A DNA stretch of 64,000 bases, taken from NCBI GenBank assembly GCA_910583845.1, contig CAJUAB010000003.1, positions 189,228-253,227 of the forward strand, written 5' to 3'. The position numbers were made by a program, and so were the translations under genes. Positions 42,272 to 50,444 of this stretch are shown here, piece after piece; positions within the stretch are counted from its first letter, which is position 1; each line of letters starts with the position of its first letter. The notes under the pieces are model-generated. The model was not told the DNA's origin. It saw nothing but the letters and a program-made list of their open reading frames with translations, and ran no database searches. The stretch comes from an uncultured Acetatifactor sp. Lineage in GTDB: Bacteria; Bacillota; Clostridia; Lachnospirales; Lachnospiraceae.

Positions 42272-43858
42272 TCAATACTGGAACAGTTCCACCATATGGC
42301 AGGTAATGCCCCGCCCCATAACCGTTATCCCTCTCTCATCGCCGTTTTGCGGCTGCCAGGGCTGCCACCTGCCCTCCACAATAGTTCCGCTTTCCTTTCG
42401 CAGGAAATCCGCTTTTCTGCCAGTCCCCTCCTTGGCGGTAATCCGAAACCGGGACATCATCCCCAGAATCAGAAAGCGGTTGGGAGCCAGTTCCAGTATC
42501 ACCCCCGCCGCAGGCGGGCAGGCGTCCGCTTTGGGAAAATAGGTGATTTCCACATCGTACTCCGAAAACCGGTGAAAGCTCCCCAGGTCATGCTCATTCT
42601 TTTTCAGATAGCTCCTCATATGGGGTGTCCCCCGGTACTCCAGATACAGCGGCATCAGCTCTTTCAGCATGCGGTACACATCGCTCAGCGCCTCCCTGCT
42701 GCCCCGCAGGTCAAAGGAAAGCGGATCCATCTTCAACTCCGCAATCAGTTCCGGCGGCGGGGCGGTCACGGCCTCCGGCGGCGCTCCCAGATCCTCAATG
42801 CCAAACGGTGAATAGCAAAGGGCATTGTAATGGGTGACGGCATACAGGGCATAGGAAGCTGTCACCACATCCTTCCGGATCTCCGGAATCATCAGAGGAT
42901 TTCCCTCATAGCTGTACTCTTCCATCACATCCGGCACATAAGGCACATAGATATCCGGCGCCACGCAGAACAGGGAGGGCGCAGTCTTTTTCCAGATCCG
43001 GTGCATCTCCCGCACAGGCCCTCCCGAGGGGTAGGAGCCGGGATACCAGGGATGCTGTTTCAGCCATACGTTGACAAAGCAGGGAAGGGGATATGCTTTC
43101 TGCCCTGCCCGGGTAATCTGCTCCAGGGCGGCGGCGAAATGATATGCCATGAAGCATTCCTCCGCATCCTCCCCGAAGACCTCCCGCCAGCTTCCGGCTT
43201 CCTGTCGGTTTCCGGCCTCTTGTTCCTCCTGCAGAAGCAGGGGCGGAACCTGTCCCTCAAAGGCTTTCTGCGCGGCCTGGCAGTAATCCCTGGACGAGCC
43301 CAGAAGCCCCACCTCATTCTCCACCTGCACCATGATGACTGTGGACCTGCTGCCATCTAGCTTATAAAGATGCTCCATCATATGGGAAAAAGCCCTGGCA
43401 TCTCTTCTCACAGCTTCCTGACAAAAAGGTGAAACCGTATTCAGTTTCTCTCCGGTGGCCTTTTCCACCCGGAAATAAGTCTCCGTATCTTTCTTCACCC
43501 ATCCCGGCACATACATGGATTCGGCGTTCTTCCACAGGCCGAACCACAGCAGGACCAGGTGCATTTCCCTCTGGGAAGCCTGCCGGACCAGCCCCTCCAA
43601 CACCGTAAAATCATAGCTTCCCTCCTCCGGCTCTATGGTCTCCCACGCTATGGGAACTACCAATGTATTCAGATTCATTCCCTCCAGATACGGCCATACC
43701 TTCTGTTCCATATAGGTAAGGCTTGCGGAACTGGAATTGTGAACCTCCCCGGCAAGCGCAAAGAAGGGCCTGCCCTTTACATAAAGGGTGGGGATCCCTC
43801 TGTCGTCCCGAATCTGCGGAATCTGTGTTTCCATTGTCCTGTCCCTTTCTTCTGTCAT
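42272..43858 (-). CDS. GH35/GH42-like clan A beta-galactosidase
   Basis: About 528 aa, no signal peptide. The TIM-barrel N-terminal part (about 20-350) shows GRPFFALAGEVHNSS, VPIAWETIEPEEGSYDF and MVQVENEVGLLG, the acid/base Glu following N. The likely nucleophile Glu is in NPLMIPEIRKD. The C-terminal about 150 residues resemble the DUF5597 domain found after GH35/42-type barrels. Expected activity is release of terminal beta-galactose or a related sugar from the imported glycoside. Start is uncertain: ATG 43858 has AGGAG about 10 bp upstream, and ATG 43834 has AAAGGGACAGGAC. It lies between two GH3 genes and is co-transcribed. Confidence 0.82.
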   Translation of the reverse strand: MTEERDRTMETQIPQIRDDRGIPTLYVKGRPFFALAGEVHNSSSASLTYMEQKVWPYLEGMNLNTLVVPIAWETIEPEEGSYDFTVLEGLVRQASQREMHLVLLWFGLWKNAESMYVPGWVKKDTETYFRVEKATGEKLNTVSPFCQEAVRRDARAFSHMMEHLYKLDGSRSTVIMVQVENEVGLLGSSRDYCQAAQKAFEGQVPPLLLQEEQEAGNRQEAGSWREVFGEDAEECFMAYHFAAALEQITRAGQKAYPLPCFVNVWLKQHPWYPGSYPSGGPVREMHRIWKKTAPSLFCVAPDIYVPYVPDVMEEYSYEGNPLMIPEIRKDVVTASYALYAVTHYNALCYSPFGIEDLGAPPEAVTAPPPELIAELKMDPLSFDLRGSREALSDVYRMLKELMPLYLEYRGTPHMRSYLKKNEHDLGSFHRFSEYDVEITYFPKADACPPAAGVILELAPNRFLILGMMSRFRITAKEGTGRKADFLRKESGTIVEGRWQPWQPQNGDERGITVMGRGITCHMVELFQY

Positions 43859-43885
43859 GACAATCAATCTCCTATCTCAACGATA

Positions 43886-46399
43886 TTACTGACTTTTTCC
43901 TGCCATACTTTTGTCTGTCATAATAAGCAGATGCCCCACTGCCGTCTCCAGCGCCTCTCTGTCCACTCTGCCCTCCTCATATGCCTGCAGGATTTGAGCG
44001 ATCACAGGCGGTCCGCCGGGCATTACAATATCATTTCCTGCGGTGACAGCATCCCCGCCGTCCACCACTACATCCATGTCTCCCCAGTCTGTGACGACGG
44101 CTCCTTTGTACCCCCATTCCTCTCTCAAAATACAGGTACACAAGTCCCTGTTTCCTCCTGCAAATACCCCGTTGATTTTGTTAAAGGAAGTCATGATACA
44201 GGAAATACCCGCCTCTCTCACAAGCATTTCAAAGGGCTTCAGATACAACTCTCTCGCCACCTGTTCTCTGACAATGGAATCCGCCGCGTCATAATTCTTT
44301 CCGGCATTCCCCCGTCGGAAGGTCTCCTGTTCATTCAGCGCAAAATGTTTCGGGCACACAAGCACCGGATGATTTTCCTGTACCCCCTTTGCCACAGTAC
44401 AGGCGCATACCCCTGTCAGATAAGGATCTTCCGAAAAATACTCGAAATTCCTGCCTTCCAGAGGGTGCCGCTGCAGGTTCACCGCCGGAGCCAGCCAGAT
44501 ATCCACCTGCTGTTTCTCGCATTCCCTGCCCACTGCATCCCCAAACGCGTACCACAGCTTCTTATCGAAGGAACAGGCAAGCAGCATCTCCGTAGGCCAT
44601 GCCGTCTCCCCGATTCCCGCTGGCCCGTCTTTATAAAAAACAGAATGGATGCCCAGGTCGGGAATGGCGGGAGATACATAGCCGTTAAAACCGGTGGGAT
44701 GGTCATTCACCGTAAACGGCTTCCCTTCTTCATCAAAAATCGTTTCAGGATCCCTGCCGTCCCCGAATGCGGAAAACGGAACCCCCGGTCCATACCCCAC
44801 GCAGAGTGCTGCCAGCTGCTCCAGAGACATGGACTTTATCGCAGCTATGCGTTCCGCTGTCAAATCCGTCCAAACAGTTTTCTTACCTTTCAGGGCACGG
44901 GCTGCTTCATCCGCCAAAATGCTCTTTTCGGCTTCCCTGGCCTTATCGTCATCTTTCCAGGATAAGCCGGCCAAATCCTCCGGCTCCAGGAAAATCCTAC
45001 ATTCGCAGGATGCCCCCGGCTGCTGCTCACCGGTTCTTCTTAGGAAAGGAAGCTTTCCTTCATTGCAGGAAGCAATCTTCACACGGTTCGCACACTGCTC
45101 CACCATGATTTCCTGCCCCACCGTCACCTCCGCCCCACAGACTGTGCTTCTGGAAGAATTTCCAACCCGTAACCAATAACTTCCGGGGCAGATTACCCAG
45201 GCCGCCTTTTCCTCCGCATAAACCGCAAGTTCCTTCCAGTCCATCCACAGTTTCAGGGTTTCCTCTTCCCCCGGCTCCAACAATCCGGTTTTTTCAAAAC
45301 CCTTCAGCTCCTGGACTGCCCGTTCCCTGCCGGTTCCCTCTACAGCCAGATAGAGCTGAACTACCTCCCTGCCTGCCGCCCGGCCAATGTTTCCTACCGT
45401 CACTGCAATCTCCACACCGCCCGGTTTCTTTGTAACCGCCTTCGGTATGATCCGAAATTCCGTATAAGAGAGCCCATGCCCGAATGGAAACATCGGTTCC
45501 ACACCAAAGCTGTCAAAATAGCGGTAGCCCAGATAGAGATCCTCCTGATAAACCGTCACCGGGCTCTTTGCAAATCCCACACTGCCGTTCTCCCGGGCAT
45601 CCAGCCCATAGCTTTCATAGTCCAGCAGCTTTTCAGGATGTTCCTTATCCCAGGAAAAATGTGCCGCAGTCGGATAATCCGTATAGTTTTCCGCTATGGT
45701 AAATGCCAGCTTGCCTGACGGATTCACCCTGCCGGTCAGAACATCCGCTATCGCCGCAGCGCCCTCCTGTCCGGGAATTCCGGCAAAGAGGATGCTTTTC
45801 ACAGCAGGGTACTGCCTGCTCCAGGACAAATCCATCATCCCGTTTACATTCAAAATCAATGCCACTCTGGGAAAAACCGTACACACCTTCTCAACCAGGC
45901 TCCGCTCGGAATCCGTCAGCATATAATCCCCCTCCGGATGTCTGTCGCACTCTTCGCCGCCGGAATCCCTCCCCAGTACCAGCACCGCCGTATCGGTAAA
46001 TTCCCGGGCCTTATCAAGAAGCTCCCCCGGCACCTCCGCTTCCGGCTTTGGTTCATGATAGCGGCCGAAAATTTCATACATAATCCCACTATTCACCGTC
46101 AACCCCGGATTTGACCAGTCGATCTCCTCCTCCCGGGGTTCCAGACACAGGCACTCCTCATAAAAAGCCTTCAGGCCTCCCTCCGCTGCGATTCCCCGCT
46201 TTTCGCATTCCCCCAGAATACTTTTTGCCTCTTCCAGGCGCACTGAGCCGGAACCGTTTCCCGAGAAAATCAACCGAAGCTGCGCCCTGCCGAAAAAGGC
46301 GGCCTTCTGCCCTGGCGAAAAGGGAAGAAGCTCTTCCTCATTTTTCAGCAATACCATGGACTGCGCTGCAATCTTTTCCGCTAATATCGTGTTCTCCAT
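43886..46399 (-). CDS. GH3 beta-glucosidase with permuted domain order
   Basis: 837 aa. The order is swapped relative to usual GH3. The alpha/beta sandwich comes first (SMVLLKNEEELLPF at about 14-28), then the Fn3-like domain (MFPFGHGLSYTEF at about 305), and the catalytic barrel is C-terminal (about 560-830). The barrel has NLQRHPLEGRNFEYFSEDP, CPKHFALNEQE and the nucleophile in GAVVTDWGDMD. This architecture is known from rumen Clostridia (Ruminococcus albus and Butyrivibrio beta-glucosidases). All catalytic elements appear intact. Cytoplasmic. Lies between the SGNH hydrolase and the GH35/42-like gene. Confidence 0.92.
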   Translation of the reverse strand: MENTILAEKIAAQSMVLLKNEEELLPFSPGQKAAFFGRAQLRLIFSGNGSGSVRLEEAKSILGECEKRGIAAEGGLKAFYEECLCLEPREEEIDWSNPGLTVNSGIMYEIFGRYHEPKPEAEVPGELLDKAREFTDTAVLVLGRDSGGEECDRHPEGDYMLTDSERSLVEKVCTVFPRVALILNVNGMMDLSWSRQYPAVKSILFAGIPGQEGAAAIADVLTGRVNPSGKLAFTIAENYTDYPTAAHFSWDKEHPEKLLDYESYGLDARENGSVGFAKSPVTVYQEDLYLGYRYFDSFGVEPMFPFGHGLSYTEFRIIPKAVTKKPGGVEIAVTVGNIGRAAGREVVQLYLAVEGTGRERAVQELKGFEKTGLLEPGEEETLKLWMDWKELAVYAEEKAAWVICPGSYWLRVGNSSRSTVCGAEVTVGQEIMVEQCANRVKIASCNEGKLPFLRRTGEQQPGASCECRIFLEPEDLAGLSWKDDDKAREAEKSILADEAARALKGKKTVWTDLTAERIAAIKSMSLEQLAALCVGYGPGVPFSAFGDGRDPETIFDEEGKPFTVNDHPTGFNGYVSPAIPDLGIHSVFYKDGPAGIGETAWPTEMLLACSFDKKLWYAFGDAVGRECEKQQVDIWLAPAVNLQRHPLEGRNFEYFSEDPYLTGVCACTVAKGVQENHPVLVCPKHFALNEQETFRRGNAGKNYDAADSIVREQVARELYLKPFEMLVREAGISCIMTSFNKINGVFAGGNRDLCTCILREEWGYKGAVVTDWGDMDVVVDGGDAVTAGNDIVMPGGPPVIAQILQAYEEGRVDREALETAVGHLLIMTDKSMAGKSQ

Positions 46400-46484
46400 A
46401 TCCTGTCCCTCTCTATCCTCCCAGAAATGTCACCCTCTGGGACAGCCTCCGGGAATATCAAAAAACACCGAAACTTCATCGTTT

Positions 46485-47507
46485 TCATTGAATCACTTTC
46501 AACAAATGAGCCGCAATCTCTTTTGCTCCCTTATCGTTGGGGTGTAAAACGCCATCTGCAAAAAGATCTTTTTCTGCCCCCATCAGCTCCATTCCCGAAA
46601 GAACCGATATGGACGGATATTTCCCTGCCTCTTTGGCAATATACTCCCTCCACAACTGCAGCGGCATACAGGCCTCTACTGTGGATTCATCCATTCTCGG
46701 CAATGGCGTCACAACGTATTTTTTTACTTTCCCGTATACCCTTTCCAGTTGAGTAAAAAAGTCTCTCATATTTCCTGTCAGCCGCTCTTCATCCCTAATA
46801 TCTGCCCAGTCATTTGTCCCATAGGCAACCACAATCTCTTCCGGCACAAATCCCGCATCCTCTAAGGTTGCAATGCTTTCCGCCCGGAACACATATCCGC
46901 ATACGCCCTGATTAATCAGTTCCATCCTTTTCCCCTTTGCAACAAGCACTGGCCATATCCCCCCGCTGTGCATGCAATTTGCCCCCTGCGTAATGGAATC
47001 TCCTAAAAACAGCATCTTTTTGTATGTTTTTATCGTATTCGCTATCGTTCCTTCCACACACAGGTTCCGTACAGCGCTGCCAATCATAAATGGGAAGAAA
47101 GCATTGACTTCCTGAACTTTTTCGTCCGGATTCTCTATCTCAAAAGAAATATTTCCTTGCTTCCATGGTATACTGAGCACCTGATTTCCATTTACTTCCA
47201 CATCAAAGCTGTTTCCGTAAAGCACCTCCTGATTTACCTGCCAGTCCTCTTCCTCATATTTTCCTTTATCCGGCACACCGCCCGTTCCATATCCAGATGC
47301 TATTCTACATTCAAAAGATATCTTTCTGGCATCTGTTGACAGGGATAAGCATATCCCTGCATCTCCCAGCGCACACATATAGAATCTCCAGTCTTCTCTA
47401 TACGCATTTCGCTGATTGGGCATGAACCTGGAACACTCCACCCACCCTTCCTCATTTTCAGAAATACATAAGGCTCCTTTTAAGAATTTTTTTATTTCCA
47501 ACTTCAT
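46485..47507 (-). CDS. SGNH/GDSL-family carbohydrate esterase
   Basis: 340 aa, cytoplasmic. An N-terminal beta-sandwich (about 1-165) precedes an SGNH hydrolase domain. It has block I FLGDSITQG (about 170), block III YGTNDW and block V DGVLHPND with the catalytic Asp-His pair. The two-domain layout is typical of carbohydrate acetyl/acyl esterases. In this locus it would strip acetyl or phenolic acyl groups that block glycosidases. GGGAGA precedes ATG 47507. It is flanked by GH78 and GH3 in the same operon. Confidence 0.87.
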   Translation of the reverse strand: MKLEIKKFLKGALCISENEEGWVECSRFMPNQRNAYREDWRFYMCALGDAGICLSLSTDARKISFECRIASGYGTGGVPDKGKYEEEDWQVNQEVLYGNSFDVEVNGNQVLSIPWKQGNISFEIENPDEKVQEVNAFFPFMIGSAVRNLCVEGTIANTIKTYKKMLFLGDSITQGANCMHSGGIWPVLVAKGKRMELINQGVCGYVFRAESIATLEDAGFVPEEIVVAYGTNDWADIRDEERLTGNMRDFFTQLERVYGKVKKYVVTPLPRMDESTVEACMPLQLWREYIAKEAGKYPSISVLSGMELMGAEKDLFADGVLHPNDKGAKEIAAHLLKVIQ

Positions 47508-47573
47508 TCTCTATTCTCCCAGTTTGTTTCCGTTCTGGAATCATTTATCCATTTGCACATCTATCCTACCGTT

Positions 47574-50369
47574 TCACTCATTCAGCGCTTTCAGAACCGC
47601 CTCGTAGACTGCCCGAATCTCCGGAGCCGCGCTGATGCCCTCCGCCAGGGTCATCCTCCTGGCATACTCGATCATGGGGTTGGCCATCAGCTCCGGCGCC
47701 ATCTCCTCCATCAGCCGCCTGCCCTCAGGCTCATCCAAAATATCTCCCAGTGTGCTGTCAAGGGTATATTTCAGTTCTTTCAGGCTGGTTTCCGTCCCGT
47801 ATTCATAGACATATTCCCCGGAGCCGATTTCGATTGTGCCCTCCTTTTCCGGAAGGCAGATTACCGCGGTTGTGTTTGCCGGTACTTTAATCCTGACGGC
47901 AATCTTCCCATTCCGGCAGCTAATCTCGGAAAGAATCTCCCCATAAGGGCTTTCCAGGCTCGTCCTAGACTCTTCGATGCCCCGCACGAACATGGGCTTT
48001 ATGCAAAATCTGCGGTATCCCGGCTCCAACAGATTGATTCCGCCAATCTTACGGTACATCCAATCGCCTATGGAGCCGTAGGCATAATGGTTCATGGAAT
48101 TTAAGCCCGGGTGCAGCATGGTTCCGTCCGGCTTTATGCCGTTCCAGTTCTCCCACATGGTAGTCGCCCCCATCTTCACCTGGTACAGCCAGGAAGGACA
48201 GTCTTCCTTCATAAACAGGGTAACCGCCGTCTCATGGGCTCCGTTTTCCGACAGGGCATGGCACAGCCAGGGTGTTCCCACAAAACCTGTGGTGAGATGA
48301 TTTTTATGGTTCTCAATGTTCGTGACTAAAGTTTTCAGGATGGTCTCCCGGTCCGTCTCCCTGGCAAGGTTCAGACACAGGGACAAGGCGCAGGCAGTCT
48401 GGGTCTCGCTTACAATCCGTCCCCTTGCTGTAAAATATTCCGTCCGGAAGGACTCCAGCGTCCTGTCGTACAGCGCCCTGTACTTTTCTTCCTCCTCCTT
48501 TTTCCCCAGCACATCGGCTGTCCTGGTTACCAGATCCGTCACATAAAGATAGCAGGCATTTGCCACAAAATACACATCCGTAGCCCCCACGCTGCTCTCT
48601 CCCGCTTCCCTGTCCAGAGCCAGCCAGTCGCCATACTGATAATTCGTCATCCACAATCCGTTTTCATTGGTTCTGGCCTGAATATAATCGATCCACTCAT
48701 GCATGCACTTCCAGGACTCTTCCAGAATCCGCACATCCCCATAAGCCTGATATACCGTCCATGGGATGATGACCGCGGCATCGCTCCAGGCGGCGGAGCT
48801 TTTGGTTCCCTGAATGTCCGGCACTACATGGGGCACCCCTTCCTCCAGGGAGGATTCCGCCGCCACATCCCGCATCCATTTCCGGAAAAACAGCGCCGTG
48901 TTCCGGTTGAACGCAGCGGTCTTTGCAAATACCTGGGCATCCCCCATCCATCCCAGCCGCTCGTCCCTCTGGGGACAGTCTGTAGGAATGTCGAAGAAAT
49001 TGTCACGCATACCCCATGAAATGTTCTCCTGCAGCCGGTTCACCAGCTCATTGGAACAGCTAAAGCTCCCTGTCCGGGGCATGTCCGAGTGCATGACGCA
49101 GGCGGTAAACATTTCCGGTTTCGGCTCCACAATTCCATCCACGGCGATATAGCGGAACCCGTGGAAGGTAAAATGCGGCATCAGAGTCTGCGGTTCCCCA
49201 TTCAATATATAGCAGTCATGGGACCGGGCCGTCCGCAGCGTGTCCGGATAGAATCTGCCCTCCCGATCCAGTAGTTCCGCATGCCGTACCCTGATTTCCT
49301 GTCCCGGCTCTCCCTGAATTCTAAGCTCCACCAACCCGGTAAGGTTCTGACCGAAATCCGCCAGCCAGTTCCCGTCCGAGTCTTTCCATACCTTTTTAGC
49401 AGATAGCCTCTCCGTCACCCGCACAGGCTCACTCTCCTGGGGAACCAATACTGCCCTGTCAAAGGAAACTACCCTTACCTTCCCCTCCTGAATCTCCGGT
49501 TTCCAGGTGTCACAGGTCTCTCCCATGTAAATCTCGCTGTAGCGGATCTCTCCTGTCCTGACTCTCCAGCTTTCGTCCGTAGCCACTGTCTTTCGTGTGC
49601 CGTCCTTATACAGGATATGTAATTCCGCAAACGCCTCCACCCTGTTTCCGTAGCGGTTCGGCTTACAGTCGTAGCTTAAAATCCCCTTATACCAGCCGTT
49701 GCCCACCCACAGCTCCAGGCAGTTCTTCCTGGCTGCCTGCGGATTCTCTCTGCTTTGCTGCCGGGTTTCTTCGGCTGCTGCCTGCCGTGCTTCCTGCCCC
49801 TTCCCCCCTGCTATCTGCGCCGTGACATCATAATACTGATACTGCAGGCGCTTATGGTAGCTGGTCCAGCCGGGAGCCATGTATGCGTCCCCAATGCGCT
49901 CCCCGTTCAGATACGCCTCATATACTCCGTGGGCCGTCACATAGAGATATGCCCCTGCCACTTCCTTTTCCACAGAAAAGTCCTGATAGAAAATGGGACA
50001 GGCTGTCTCCTCCTCCGGGAAATCGTGGGTAATCATCTTTGCGGTAAAGCGTTCCGTATCCCAGATTCCTGTGTCAAAAAATGCCTCCGCCTCCGCCCGG
50101 TTCCCATGGTTATCCTCCACAGAAAGGCAGACTTTGTAATGGTTCTCCTCCTGCAAATCTTCTCCGCCATAAGGCACCAGGACAGACTGGCTGTTCTTAA
50201 CCAGGCCGCTGTTCCATACCACCCTTTCCCCGCAGAATACCGTCAACCGATACCCTGTCTGGACTACATTCTTCTCCGTGGAAGCAATCTTCCAGGAGAA
50301 CCTGGGATTTTTTACCGATAATCCTGCAGGATTCGTAAGATGCTCTGTTGTGAAATCATATATATTCAT
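47574..50369 (-). CDS. GH78 alpha-L-rhamnosidase, second copy
   Basis: 931 aa, no signal peptide. N-terminal sandwich domains include LTNPAGLSVKNPRFSWK, GVYEAYLNGERIG and a low-complexity Gln/Ala/Glu-rich insert (about 195-215). The (alpha/alpha)6 catalytic domain contains DCPQRDERLGWMGDAQVF, the acidic motif of GH78, and the C-terminal sandwich includes KIAVRIKVPANTTAVICLP. It adds about 60 C-terminal residues beyond the other GH78 here and is clearly divergent from it, so the two probably differ in linkage or aglycone preference. ATG 50369 has AGGAGGAAGA. Confidence 0.92.
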   Translation of the reverse strand: MNIYDFTTEHLTNPAGLSVKNPRFSWKIASTEKNVVQTGYRLTVFCGERVVWNSGLVKNSQSVLVPYGGEDLQEENHYKVCLSVEDNHGNRAEAEAFFDTGIWDTERFTAKMITHDFPEEETACPIFYQDFSVEKEVAGAYLYVTAHGVYEAYLNGERIGDAYMAPGWTSYHKRLQYQYYDVTAQIAGGKGQEARQAAAEETRQQSRENPQAARKNCLELWVGNGWYKGILSYDCKPNRYGNRVEAFAELHILYKDGTRKTVATDESWRVRTGEIRYSEIYMGETCDTWKPEIQEGKVRVVSFDRAVLVPQESEPVRVTERLSAKKVWKDSDGNWLADFGQNLTGLVELRIQGEPGQEIRVRHAELLDREGRFYPDTLRTARSHDCYILNGEPQTLMPHFTFHGFRYIAVDGIVEPKPEMFTACVMHSDMPRTGSFSCSNELVNRLQENISWGMRDNFFDIPTDCPQRDERLGWMGDAQVFAKTAAFNRNTALFFRKWMRDVAAESSLEEGVPHVVPDIQGTKSSAAWSDAAVIIPWTVYQAYGDVRILEESWKCMHEWIDYIQARTNENGLWMTNYQYGDWLALDREAGESSVGATDVYFVANACYLYVTDLVTRTADVLGKKEEEEKYRALYDRTLESFRTEYFTARGRIVSETQTACALSLCLNLARETDRETILKTLVTNIENHKNHLTTGFVGTPWLCHALSENGAHETAVTLFMKEDCPSWLYQVKMGATTMWENWNGIKPDGTMLHPGLNSMNHYAYGSIGDWMYRKIGGINLLEPGYRRFCIKPMFVRGIEESRTSLESPYGEILSEISCRNGKIAVRIKVPANTTAVICLPEKEGTIEIGSGEYVYEYGTETSLKELKYTLDSTLGDILDEPEGRRLMEEMAPELMANPMIEYARRMTLAEGISAAPEIRAVYEAVLKALNE

Positions 50370-50444
50370 TCTTCCTCCTGTTTCCACTCCGCGACCGGCA
50401 GTCTATAAAGATAACTTGCACCGCAATCTCTGTGTACTATCACT